In this document: positions 18,878-27,023 of the stretch, piece by piece
How the letters are laid out: every line of letters starts with the position of its first letter
How positions within the stretch are numbered: position 1 is the first letter of the stretch
Source: Methylobacterium oryzae
GTDB taxonomy: Bacteria > Pseudomonadota > Alphaproteobacteria > Rhizobiales > Beijerinckiaceae
NCBI RefSeq assembly: GCF_021398735.1
Contig: NZ_CP090349.1
Location: 372,001 to 436,000 of the forward strand
Length of the DNA stretch: 64,000 bases
Reading direction: 5' to 3'
The notes under the pieces: model-generated
The model's database searches: none
The model's input: the letters and a program-made list of their open reading frames with translations, nothing else
What the model was told of the DNA's origin: nothing
Translations under genes and position numbers: made by a program

Positions 18878-18906
18878 TCCCTTCCCCCGCGGAGGGGGGA
18901 GAGGGA
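18878..18906. repeat. C/G-run imperfect hairpin between adaptor and permease genes
   Basis: TCCCTTCCCCC, GCGGA, GGGGGGAGAGGGA form an imperfect stem in the 64-bp gap between the adaptor and first permease genes. Similar C-run/G-run sequences occur near 51004-51032. It may be a small repeat or an mRNA-processing hairpin that sets subunit ratios. Confidence 0.4.
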
Positions 18907-18926
18907 GCGTCGCGCCAGAGCCGTCC

Positions 18927-20333
18927 TCACTGCGCCTGACGGCGCCGGTGCCGACGACCGCCCTCCGCTGTCCCTTGGGAATCCGCCGCCGCGTCGGCCG
19001 GCGCGGCGGGCTTCACCTCCCCCTTGCCGTCAGCCTTGCCGTCCGGCTTCGCCGCCGCGGCCTTGCCGTCGCCGGCGACCGCCGGCGCGCCCTCGGTGAT
19101 GCGCACCGGCGCGCCGTCCTTCAGCCGGTCGGTGCCGTCCGTGACGACGCGGTCACCCGGGTTCAGCCCGGAGACCACCACCGTGTGGGTCCCGTCAGTC
19201 TCGCCGGTCTTGATCGGCCGGACCGTGACCTTGCTGTCCCCGTCCATCAGGTAGACGTAGGTGCCGGGCGTGCCCTGGAGCAGGCTGGAATTCGGCACCA
19301 GCGTCGCGCCCCGCACCGTGTCGACGGTCAGCTTGGCGTTGACGAACTGGTTCGGGAACAGCTCCTCGTCGGAATTGTCGAACAGCGCGCGCAGCTTCAC
19401 CGTGCCGGTGGTCGTGTCGATCTGGTTGTCGACCGTGTCGAGGCGGCCGGTGGCGATCTCGTGGGCGTCGCCGCGGTCGTAGGCCCGCACGGTGAGCTTC
19501 GCGCCCGCCCGCACCTGCCGCATCACCCGCGACACGTCGTCTTCCGGCAGGGTGAACACCACCGAGATCGGGTGGAGCTGGGTCACCACCACGATCGCCG
19601 TGGAGGCGGCCGAGATGTAGTTGCCCTGGTCGACTTGGCGCAGGCCGACGCGGCCGTCCACCGGCGAGACGATGTGCGTGTAGGCGATGTTGAGCTTCTG
19701 CTGGTCGACGAGCGCCTGGTCGGCCGCGACCGTGCCCTCGTTCTGCTTCACCAGGGCGGCCTGCGTGTCGACGTTCTGCTTCGAGATCGAGTCCTGCCGG
19801 TTCAGCGTCTGGTAGCGCTGCAGGTCGAGCTTCGAGTTCTGGAGCAGCGCCTGGTCGCGGGCGAGCTGGCCCTGGTACTGCGCGAGCAGCGCCTCGTAGG
19901 GGCGGGAATCGATCCGGGCGAGCTCGTCGCCCGCCTTCACGTTCTGGCCCTCCCGGAACTGCACCTGCGTGAGGTAGCCGCTGATCTGCGACTTCACCGT
20001 CACGGTGGCGAGCGGCGTCACGGTACCGAGGCCCTGCAGCACCACCGGCATGTCGCCGGTCGTGGCGCTGGCGATGCCCACCGCCTGCGGCATGTCGGCC
20101 CCGCCGCGCCGGCCGCCGTGGCCGCCGGTGTGATGCGCCGTCGCCGGCTCGGCACCCTTGCCGGTGCGGGCCTCGTACCAGCGGTGGCCGATCGCCCCGG
20201 CGCCGGCGAGCAGCACCAGGAACACGAGCCAGCGGATCGGGCGGAAGCGCCGCGTCCGGACCTCGCGCGCGGGCGCCTCGCCGGGCTGGTAGGCGCGGGC
20301 CGTGTCGGTCCGGATCGGTGAACTCTCGTTCAT
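18927..20333 (-). CDS. RND efflux periplasmic adaptor (MdtA-like)
   Basis: 468 residues and the first gene of the efflux operon. One N-terminal membrane anchor (about residues 34-50, IRWLVFLVLLAGAGAIG) is followed by a His/Gly-rich linker (ATAHHTGGHGGRRGG). Then come the lipoyl half-motifs (TVKSQISGYLTQVQFREGQNVKAGDELARID), an alpha-hairpin (about residues 160-220) and the second lipoyl half THIVSPVDGRVGLRQVDQGN. A beta-barrel domain follows. The tail is Ala/Lys/Asp-rich and ends in an Arg cluster. The adaptor joins permease and outer-membrane factor. No regulator gene is adjacent. Confidence 0.94.
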   Translation of the reverse strand: MNESSPIRTDTARAYQPGEAPAREVRTRRFRPIRWLVFLVLLAGAGAIGHRWYEARTGKGAEPATAHHTGGHGGRRGGADMPQAVGIASATTGDMPVVLQGLGTVTPLATVTVKSQISGYLTQVQFREGQNVKAGDELARIDSRPYEALLAQYQGQLARDQALLQNSKLDLQRYQTLNRQDSISKQNVDTQAALVKQNEGTVAADQALVDQQKLNIAYTHIVSPVDGRVGLRQVDQGNYISAASTAIVVVTQLHPISVVFTLPEDDVSRVMRQVRAGAKLTVRAYDRGDAHEIATGRLDTVDNQIDTTTGTVKLRALFDNSDEELFPNQFVNAKLTVDTVRGATLVPNSSLLQGTPGTYVYLMDGDSKVTVRPIKTGETDGTHTVVVSGLNPGDRVVTDGTDRLKDGAPVRITEGAPAVAGDGKAAAAKPDGKADGKGEVKPAAPADAAADSQGTAEGGRRHRRRQAQ

Positions 20334-20631
20334 GCCTGACTAGAGCACAGGACGGTCGTCTGCGCGACCGGCGGCACCCTATCCCTCGCTGTCCAAGCCC
20401 CCATGCCGCCCCCGGAACGCCGCGTCCCGGAAGCCCGTCCTGAAGCCGCCCGGTCCCGCGGGACCCGACGGCTCCGATCCCGTGTACGGGAGCGTAAGCC
20501 CATAAAGCTGTCCGGGCCCCGAACGGCTCCTTACCGCGGCGTCATGGACACCCGCGGCCGCGCCGCTCGCGCACCTCGCGGCGCCCTCCACCGGTGCCCG
20601 GCCAATGCGCCGTCACTAGGGCGGCGACGTT
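20334..20631. promoter_or_regulatory. Upstream region of the efflux operon with two palindromes
   Basis: 298 bp upstream of the adaptor gene. Two palindromes stand out: GGTCCCGCGGGACC (20452-20465, perfect) and TCCCGT-GT-ACGGGA (20478-20491, 6-bp arms). They lie about 120-160 bp before the adaptor start and look like sites for a dimeric repressor of TetR/MarR type. AT-richer bases at 20495-20512 (on the minus strand TTTATGGGCTTACG) may be part of the promoter. No gene was recognised. Confidence 0.4.
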
Positions 20632-20808
20632 TCACTCGTGTTGCTGGGGCCCGCCGGACGCGTCCGGTACCGCATAAGCGCGCAGCACCGCCCGGAACGC
20701 GGGATCGACCGGGGTGACGGCCACGGCGCGGCGCAGGCCGAGTCCGAGGCCGCCGATCAGCAGCGCCAGCACCAGGCAGCCGAGGAACGCGCGTGAGGAG
20801 GGCCGCAT
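20632..20808 (-). CDS. Possible 58-residue single-helix membrane protein
   Basis: A short frame from ATG 20808 to TGA 20632. It encodes MRPSSRAFLGCLVLALLIGG, continuing with LGLGLRRAVAVTP, then a short soluble tail with RAVLRAYAVPDASGG. The basic start, one hydrophobic helix (about residues 8-25) and polar tail are those of a real small membrane protein. No clear Shine-Dalgarno is seen and no family is recognised. It lies between the efflux operon and the aminotransferase. Confidence 0.4.
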   Translation of the reverse strand: MRPSSRAFLGCLVLALLIGGLGLGLRRAVAVTPVDPAFRAVLRAYAVPDASGGPQQHE

Positions 20809-21174
20809 CGTCGTATCCGGTGGCCGACCCAGCGAGCGGGGCGTGAGCGGGTGCGGCCGCGTCCGGACATGCCGAAAGGGCCACCGACCCGCAAGTCGAT
20901 GACCCTTCTGGGGACCGGAGCGGCGCCCCGCTGACGGAGCGAGGGGGCGAAGCTCCGTCGGCGTGTGCGCCGCTCCGGCCGTGATCCGAACCTAAGAGAC
21001 GGGTGATGAATGTCAACATTCGTCAGCCGGCCCCGGCGCGCCGGAGACCGGGTCTGTGCGACCGCGCACATTCCGCAACGCGCGACGGCCATGTTACAGG
21101 CCGGCGATGCCGAGACCCGCCATGCCGACTCTCTCGATGCCCGGCGCCGCGTGCCGTACCCCGTGCCGCGCCGC
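20809..21174. other. Upstream region of the aminotransferase gene
   Basis: 366 bp without a supported gene. An open frame in register with the aminotransferase begins at ATG 21010, but its translation (MSTFVSRPRRAGDRVC) looks non-conserved. The inverted repeat at 21005-21024 is the only structured element seen. Confidence 0.4.
21005..21024. promoter_or_regulatory. Operator-like inverted repeat GATGAATGT-CA-ACATTCGTC
   Basis: The arms are 9 bp with a single mismatch and a 2-bp centre (inner arms GAATGT/ACATTC perfect). Such TGAATGnnnnCATTC-like sites are typical of TetR-family repressors. The site is about 150 bp before the aminotransferase start and about 200 bp before the small minus-strand ORF. 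No TetR gene is in the window. Confidence 0.4.
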
Positions 21175-22344
21175 ATGAGGTCCGCCGTCATCAACCCCGT
21201 CTTCGACGCGCTGCCCACGACCGTGTTCGAGACCATGTCGCGTCTCGCGCGGGTCCACGGTGCGATCAATCTCGGCCAGGGATTCCCGGACGACGCCGGG
21301 CCGGCGGATGTCCGCGAGCGGGGCGCGCGGGCGCTCCTGGACGGCTGGAACCAGTACCCGCCGATGATGGGCCTGCCGGCCCTGCGCGAGGCGGTCGCCG
21401 CCCATTACGCGCAGCACCAGGGCCTCGTCCTCGACCCGGAGACCGAGGTGATGGTCACCTCCGGGGCGACCGAGGCCCTGGCCGGCGCGCTCCTGGCGCT
21501 GATCGAGCCCGGCGACGAGGTCGTGCTGTTCGCGCCCATGTACGACGCCTACCTGCCCCTGGTCCGGCGGGCGGGCGGCGTGCCGCGGGTCGTGGCGCTC
21601 CGGCCCCCGGACTTCCGCCTCGACGAGGCCGCGCTCGCGGAGGCTTTCGGGGCGCGGACCCGGGTCGTGGTGCTGAACAACCCCCTCAACCCGAGCGCCA
21701 CCCTGTTCGCGCCCGAGGACCTCGACCTGCTCGCCCGCTACTGCCAGCGCTTCGACGTGACCGCCCTCTGCGACGAGGTCTGGGAGCACGTGGTGTTCGA
21801 CGGCGCGCGCCACCGGCCGCTGATGGCGCTGCCCGGGATGCGGGAGCGGACCGTCAAGATCGGCTCGGCCGGAAAGATCTTCTCCCTCACCGGCTGGAAG
21901 GTCGGCTTCGTGATGGCCGATGCCCGGCTGATGCGCGGGCTCGCCAAGGCGCACCAGTTCCTGACCTTCACGACGCCCCCGAACCTCCAGGAGGCGGTGG
22001 CCTACGGGCTGGGCAAGCCGGCCCCGTGGTTCGAGGCGATGCGGGCCGGCTACGCCCGGTCCCGCGACAGGCTCGCGGACGGCCTGCGCGGCCTCGGCTT
22101 CACCGTACTGCCGGCCCGGGCCACGTGGTTCCTCAACATCGACATCACCGCCCGCGGCCACGCCGACGACGTGGCCTTCTGCGAGGCCCTGGTCACCCGT
22201 CACGGCGTCGCGGCGATCCCCGTGAGCGCCTTCTACCCGGACGCCTCCGTGCGCGGCCTCGTCCGGCTCTGCTTCGCCAAGGACGACGCGACCCTGGATG
22301 CGGCGCTCGACCGCATGCGCGGGCTCCCGGGGGCCGGGGCATGA
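21175..22344 (+). CDS. PLP-dependent aminotransferase, class I/II
   Basis: 389 residues of fold-type I. The cofactor lysine lies in GSAGKIFSLTGWKVGF. The substrate-binding motifs INLGQGFPD, YPPMMGLPALREAV, VTSGATEAL and CDEVWEHVVF are present. The sequence resembles the MetC/YbdL/kynurenine aminotransferase group (GQGFPD motif), whose members act on methionine and aromatic amino acids; the exact substrate is not decided by sequence. The start MRSAVINPVFDALPTTVFETMS at 21175 matches family N-termini. The DUF4112 gene follows on the same strand. Confidence 0.9.
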   Translation: MRSAVINPVFDALPTTVFETMSRLARVHGAINLGQGFPDDAGPADVRERGARALLDGWNQYPPMMGLPALREAVAAHYAQHQGLVLDPETEVMVTSGATEALAGALLALIEPGDEVVLFAPMYDAYLPLVRRAGGVPRVVALRPPDFRLDEAALAEAFGARTRVVVLNNPLNPSATLFAPEDLDLLARYCQRFDVTALCDEVWEHVVFDGARHRPLMALPGMRERTVKIGSAGKIFSLTGWKVGFVMADARLMRGLAKAHQFLTFTTPPNLQEAVAYGLGKPAPWFEAMRAGYARSRDRLADGLRGLGFTVLPARATWFLNIDITARGHADDVAFCEALVTRHGVAAIPVSAFYPDASVRGLVRLCFAKDDATLDAALDRMRGLPGAGA

Positions 22345-22485
22345 GGGTCGGCTCGAGGGACGGTATGACGGGCAGCAGGACGGGCATCACGGCGGACCGC
22401 ACGCGCCGAGCGGGCGCCGTCCTTGCGGGGATCCCGGTGGGGGGCCACATCGTTGGGGACGATGGCTTCCCGACGGATCCCGACC

Positions 22486-22980
22486 ATGGACTTCACCCAG
22501 GCTGCCCAGGCCGGGCGTTTCGCCCGTGCCGAGACCTTCCCCGGGGGCGAGACCCGCGCCGGCCCCCGGCCCCCCTACCTGTCGGCGGATCTCGGACGGG
22601 AGGCGAGCCTCGCCCGGCTGGAGACGCTGGCCCACCTGATGGACACCGCCTTCGTCATCCCGGGCATCAACCGGCGGGTCGGGTTCGACGCGCTGATCGG
22701 CCTCGTGCCGGTGATCGGCGACTTGGCCGGCATGGTGATCTCGTCCTTCATCGTCTACGAGGCGAAGCGCCTCGGGGCGCCGCGCTGGCTGGTGGCCCGG
22801 ATGGGCCTGAACGTGGCCTTCGACGGGCTGATCGGCGCCGTGCCGGTGGCGGGCGACTTGTTCGACGCCGCCTTCAAGGCCAATCGCCGCAACGTCCGGC
22901 TACTGCGCCGCTGGCTGGAGCGCAGCGGCAATCTGCGTCCCACCGAGATCGACGGCACCGCGACCCGGCTCGACGGCTGA
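22486..22980 (+). CDS. DUF4112 domain protein
   Basis: 164 residues with the duplicated family motif GFDALIGLVPVIGDLAG ... AFDGLIGAVPVAGDLFD and membrane-associated helices between them. DUF4112 proteins are widespread small membrane proteins of unknown function. ATG 22462 (MASRRIPTMDF, preceded by GGGG) is an alternative start that would add 8 residues. Confidence 0.82.
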   Translation: MDFTQAAQAGRFARAETFPGGETRAGPRPPYLSADLGREASLARLETLAHLMDTAFVIPGINRRVGFDALIGLVPVIGDLAGMVISSFIVYEAKRLGAPRWLVARMGLNVAFDGLIGAVPVAGDLFDAAFKANRRNVRLLRRWLERSGNLRPTEIDGTATRLDG

Positions 22981-23077
22981 GCGTTCCCGGCCTCCGTCCC
23001 GCGGCCGACCGGTCGCGGGGCCGCCCGGATATCGGGGCGGCCGACGCGCGCGCGATGCGGCTCGAGAGGCAGCACGG

Positions 23078-24298
23078 ATGAACGAGGTCACGCGTCCCGG
23101 CGACAGCGAGGTCGTGCCCCCGCCGATGCCCGGTGCCCAGCCGCTGGTCCTGCGGCCGGACGAGGGCGCGCCGCCGCCGGTCCTGCCCGGGGCCGCCGGC
23201 CGGCGCGCCCGGCTGTCGCCGCTCAACCGGCGCCGCCTCGACAATTTCCGCCGCAACCGGCTCGGCTACGGATCGTTCGTGATCTTCACGGTCCTGTTCG
23301 TGCTCAGCCTGTTCGCGGAGTTCATCGCCAACGACCGCCCGATCGTGATGTCCTACAAGGGCGAGTGGCTGGTCCCGGTCCTGGTCGACTATCCGGAGGA
23401 GAAGTTCGGCGGCTTCCTCGCCACGACCGACTACCGCTCCCCCGAGATCCGCCGGGAGATCGCGGCGAACGGCTGGGCGCTTTGGTCGCCGATCCCGTAC
23501 GCGTACGACACGATCAACGAGGACCTGCCGACGCCGTCGCCGTCGCCGCCGACCTGGATGCTCACGGACGCGCAGTGCAAGCCCGTCGCCGAGAAGCTCG
23601 GCGGCTCGACCTGCGCGGACATTCCCTGGCACTGGCTCGGCACCGACAACACCACGCGGGACGTGCTGGCGCGGGTGATCTACGGCTTCCGCATCTCGGT
23701 CCTGTTCGGTCTGATCCTGGCCGCGGTCTCGTCGGTGATCGGGGTCATCGCGGGGGCCGTGCAGGGCTATTTCGGCGGCTGGGTCGATCTCGCCTTCCAG
23801 CGCTTCATCGAGGTCTGGGGCGGCATCCCGACCCTCTACCTGATCATCATCATCTCGGCCTTCATCGCCCCGGGCTTCTTCGTCCTGCTCGGGATCATGC
23901 TGCTGTTCTCCTGGGTCGCGCTGGTGAGCGTGGTGCGTGCCGAGTTCCTGCGGGCGCGGAACTTCGAGTATGTCCGGGCGGCCCGGGCGCTGGGGCTGTC
24001 GAATATCCGGATCATGACGGTCCACCTGCTGCCGAACGCCATGGTGGCGACGCTGACCTTCCTGCCGTTCATCCTGAACGGCTCGATCACCACCCTGACC
24101 TCGCTCGACTTCCTCGGCTTCGGCCTGCCGCCGGGCTCGCCGTCCCTCGGAGAGCTTCTCGCGCAGGGCAAGGACAATCTGACCGCGCCGTGGCTTGGAT
24201 TGACCGGTTTCCTGGTCATCGCCGTGATGTTGAGCCTGCTCGTCTTCGCCGGCGAGGCCGTGCGGGACGCCTTCGATCCGCGCAAGACTTTCGCCTGA
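23078..24298 (+). CDS. yejE: ABC transporter permease, YejE type
   Basis: 406 residues. A Pro-rich cytoplasmic leader (1-45) precedes SPLNRRRLDNFRRNRLGYGS and the first helix, the pattern of YejE and other OppC-like permeases. A large periplasmic insert (about residues 90-190, with HWLGTDNTTRDVLARVIYG) and five further helices follow. The EAA loop that contacts the ATPase reads VRAARALGLSNIRIMTVHLLPN. YejABEF imports peptides such as microcin C. The partner genes yejA, yejB and yejF are not next to it here: DUF4112 is upstream and mucR downstream. Confidence 0.88.
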   Translation: MNEVTRPGDSEVVPPPMPGAQPLVLRPDEGAPPPVLPGAAGRRARLSPLNRRRLDNFRRNRLGYGSFVIFTVLFVLSLFAEFIANDRPIVMSYKGEWLVPVLVDYPEEKFGGFLATTDYRSPEIRREIAANGWALWSPIPYAYDTINEDLPTPSPSPPTWMLTDAQCKPVAEKLGGSTCADIPWHWLGTDNTTRDVLARVIYGFRISVLFGLILAAVSSVIGVIAGAVQGYFGGWVDLAFQRFIEVWGGIPTLYLIIIISAFIAPGFFVLLGIMLLFSWVALVSVVRAEFLRARNFEYVRAARALGLSNIRIMTVHLLPNAMVATLTFLPFILNGSITTLTSLDFLGFGLPPGSPSLGELLAQGKDNLTAPWLGLTGFLVIAVMLSLLVFAGEAVRDAFDPRKTFA

Positions 24299-24689
24299 GG
24301 CTGCGCGGGTTGCGAAAATGACGCAGGGCCTCGCCCCGCGCTCGCACAACTGTACGAAGATTGCGCATTGTGCCCGCACGACCGGGCGGCAATCGTATAC
24401 GACCGTCTAGAGCCGGCCCCTGACCCGGGGGTAAAGGTCTCTGCCGGCTGCGAAAACCCGCTTCGAGGAAGCGACTAGCATTCGCCGGGCGGACACCGAT
24501 AAAGCCTCTCAGAAGTGTCCATTAAGTGGCGCCAATGCAACCATACCCTGTAAGCCTCGCCGCGTGATGCAGAGTTAGACTTCGGTCTCATCACAGATAA
24601 TTGTATGGCGCGGCTTGCATTTTTCGGACGCTGACTTAACTCGCGAAAAGTGGGGATCCCATCAGGCATTTGTGCCGAGGAACGAGAGA
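24299..24689. promoter_or_regulatory. Long AT-richer leader region upstream of mucR
   Basis: 391 bp without a gene, visibly lower in GC than the coding flanks, especially 24470-24660. The palindrome TCGTATACGA is at 24393-24402. MucR/Ros proteins bind AT-rich DNA and repress their own genes, so this region is a plausible autoregulatory target. No promoter hexamers could be assigned with confidence. Confidence 0.45.
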
Positions 24690-25229
24690 ATGTCAGAAGC
24701 TGCGCCGACATCGCAATTGGATTTCATCGAGCGGACCGTGGACGTCGTCGCGGCCTACGTTTCCAACAACTCGCTGCCCTCGGCCGAATTGCCGGCCCTG
24801 ATCGCGAGCATCCACGAGGCGCTGAACACGATCGGGGCCGGCCCCGTCGCTCCGGCGACCGAGAGCGTCGAGCGGCCGACGCCCGCCCAGATCCGCAAGT
24901 CGATCCGCCCCGACGGGCTGGTCAGCTTCATCGACGGGAAGTCGTACAAGACGCTGAAGCGTCACCTGACCAAGCACGGTCTCGATCCGCAGACCTACCG
25001 CGAGCGCTACGGCCTGCCAGCCGATTACCCGACCACTTCGGCGAACTACTCGGCGCAGCGCTCGGCGCTCGCCAAGAGCCTCGGCCTCGGCCAGCCGGGC
25101 CGGTCCCCGGCGTCCGACAAGGCCGCCGCCGAGGAGGAGGCTGCCGCCCCCGCCTCCGCCCCTGCCTCCGGTCGCCGCAAGACCGCCGCGACCAAGACCC
25201 GGGCGAGCCGCAAGGTCGAGGCCGCCTGA
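24690..25229 (+). CDS. mucR: MucR/Ros family transcriptional regulator lacking the zinc-finger cysteines
   Basis: 179 residues. The N-terminal oligomerisation region (LDFIERTVDVVAAYVSNNSL) is followed by the Ros/MucR DNA-binding domain (RKSIRPDGLVSFIDGKSYKTLKRHLTKHGLDPQTYRERYGLP) and the YSAQRSALAKSLGLGQ signature. The usual C-x2-D/C pair of the finger (ICLED or VCLEC) is replaced by VSFID, so both cysteine positions are lost while the two His (RHLTKH) remain. Zinc-independent members are known in Mesorhizobium. The start at 24690 has the SD GAGGAACGA. The tail is Ala/Lys-rich and basic. MucR regulates surface polysaccharides and motility in relatives. Confidence 0.92.
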   Translation: MSEAAPTSQLDFIERTVDVVAAYVSNNSLPSAELPALIASIHEALNTIGAGPVAPATESVERPTPAQIRKSIRPDGLVSFIDGKSYKTLKRHLTKHGLDPQTYRERYGLPADYPTTSANYSAQRSALAKSLGLGQPGRSPASDKAAAEEEAAAPASAPASGRRKTAATKTRASRKVEAA

Positions 25230-25361
25230 GCGCGGCCGCGAGGCCCGGACGGGGGCGGGCGATCGGAGACGATCGCACCCGCACCGGTCCGGACTTGTTC
25301 GCCAGACCTCTTGGCCGGGCTCTCGGCCAAGCTCTCGGCCGGACCCCGCGCGCGGCGCGGC

Positions 25362-26795
25362 TCAGGCCGCGAGGCGCCCGTCCAGCGGGAACACCTTGGC
25401 GGGGTTCAGCATCCAGTCCGGATCGAACACCGCCTTGACCCGCATCTGCTGCTCGAGATCGACCTGGTCGTACTGGAAGCGCATCAACTCGCGCTTCTCG
25501 ATGCCGACCCCGTGCTCGCCGGTGAGGCAGCCGCCGACCTCGACGCAGAGCTTCAGGATCTCGTCGCCCGCGGCCTCGGCCTTCTGCAATTCGCCGGGCG
25601 TGTTGATGTCGAACAAGATCAGCGGGTGCAGGTTGCCGTCGCCCGCGTGGAACACGTTGGCGACGCGCAGGCCCTTCTCGGCGCAGATGGCGCCGATCCG
25701 CTCCAGCACCGGCCCGAGCTGGCCGGTGGGGATCGTCCCGTCCATGCAGATGTAGTCGGAGATCCGGCCGGTCGCCCCGAAGGCCGACTTGCGGCCCTTC
25801 CAGATCGCGGCCGATTCCGCCTCCGAGCGCGAGACGCGCAGGCTGGTCGGGCGGAAATCCCGGGCGATCGTCTCGATCCGCGCCAGCATCGCGTCGCACT
25901 CGGCGTCCGAGCCCTCGACCTCGATGATCAGCATCGCCTCGGCGTCGCGCGGGTAGCCGGCCTGGGCGAAGTCCTCGGTGATGAGGATCGCCTCGCGGTC
26001 CATGTACTCGATCGCCACCGGGATGATCCCGGCCGCGATGATCGCCGCGACGCAGTCGCCCGCATCCTCGACCTTCGAGAAGCCGACCAGCACCGGGCGC
26101 GCGCCCTCGGCGGCGCGCAGGATCCGCACGGTCGCCTCGGTGACGATGCCGAGCTGCCCCTCCGAGCCGCAGACGAGGCCGAGCAGGTCGTAGCCGCCGC
26201 TGTCGAGGTGCTGGCCGCCGATCTCCACCACGGTGCCGTCGTTGAGCACCAGGGTGACGCCCAGCAGGTTGTTGGTGGTCACGCCGTATTTCAGGCAGTG
26301 CGCGCCGCCCGAATTCATCGCGATGTTTCCGGCGATCGTGCAGGCGAGCTGGCTCGACGGGTCGGGAGCGTAGAAGAAGCCCTCGTGGCTGACCGCCCCG
26401 GAGATCGCCAGGTTGGTGATGCCGCTCTGCACCCGGGCGGTGCGGTTGGCGAAGTCCATGTCGAGGACCTGGGTCATCTTGCCGACGCCCAGGATGATCG
26501 CGTCGGCCTGCGCGATGGCGCCGCCCGCGAGCGAGGTGCCGGCGCCCCGGGGCACGACCCGCACGCCGTTGGCGTGGCAGTAGGCCATCACGGCGGCGAC
26601 CTCCGCGGTGGTGGAGGGCAGCACCACGGCGAGCGGCATCTGCCGGTAGGCGGTGAGCCCGTCGGTCTCGAAGGCCCGGCGCTCGTCCTCGCTGACCACC
26701 AGCGCCTCCGGCGCGACCAGGGGCGCGAGGCCGGCCAGGATCGCCTCGCGGCGGGCGAGGATCGCGGGATCGGGGTCGGGGAAACGGATGGTCAT
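25362..26795 (-). CDS. FAD-linked oxidase, GlcD/D-lactate dehydrogenase type
   Basis: 477 residues. The PCMH-type FAD-binding domain includes VVPRGAGTSLAGGAI and IAGNIAMNSGGAHCLKYGVT. The FAD-oxidase C-terminal domain has VFHAGDGNLHPLILFD and GEHGVGIEKRELM with the metal-binding histidines. The protein matches the GlcD subunit of glycolate oxidase, which oxidises glycolate to glyoxylate with quinone or cytochrome as acceptor, but D-lactate or D-2-hydroxyglutarate are possible. GlcE and GlcF genes do not flank it: kdsD is upstream and divergent, and mucR converges on it. Confidence 0.9.
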   Translation of the reverse strand: MTIRFPDPDPAILARREAILAGLAPLVAPEALVVSEDERRAFETDGLTAYRQMPLAVVLPSTTAEVAAVMAYCHANGVRVVPRGAGTSLAGGAIAQADAIILGVGKMTQVLDMDFANRTARVQSGITNLAISGAVSHEGFFYAPDPSSQLACTIAGNIAMNSGGAHCLKYGVTTNNLLGVTLVLNDGTVVEIGGQHLDSGGYDLLGLVCGSEGQLGIVTEATVRILRAAEGARPVLVGFSKVEDAGDCVAAIIAAGIIPVAIEYMDREAILITEDFAQAGYPRDAEAMLIIEVEGSDAECDAMLARIETIARDFRPTSLRVSRSEAESAAIWKGRKSAFGATGRISDYICMDGTIPTGQLGPVLERIGAICAEKGLRVANVFHAGDGNLHPLILFDINTPGELQKAEAAGDEILKLCVEVGGCLTGEHGVGIEKRELMRFQYDQVDLEQQMRVKAVFDPDWMLNPAKVFPLDGRLAA

Positions 26796-27023
26796 GGGGC
26801 TCTTGCCCTCCTGGGGCCCGCGGCGCGAGACGGCGCGCGGGATGGCGTGCCGGGAGCATGGACCCCGGCGGCCGCGCCTTCAACCGGCGTGCGGCGCTGC
26901 GTCGTCCCCGCGTCACATTTCAACCACGACGGCTGCCTAGCGTCGCCGGAGACGCCTCGCTGCGCCGCTCCCCGATTCCGGCCCCCGGTGCCGGATCCGG
27001 TCGACGGGTCAAGAACGGACACG

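Noticed and set aside
16202..19099. A 965-codon open frame on the plus strand opposite the RND permease genes
   Set aside because: It is a shadow of GC-rich genes: the translation is Arg/His/Asp/Gly-rich with no domain, and the minus strand encodes clear permeases.
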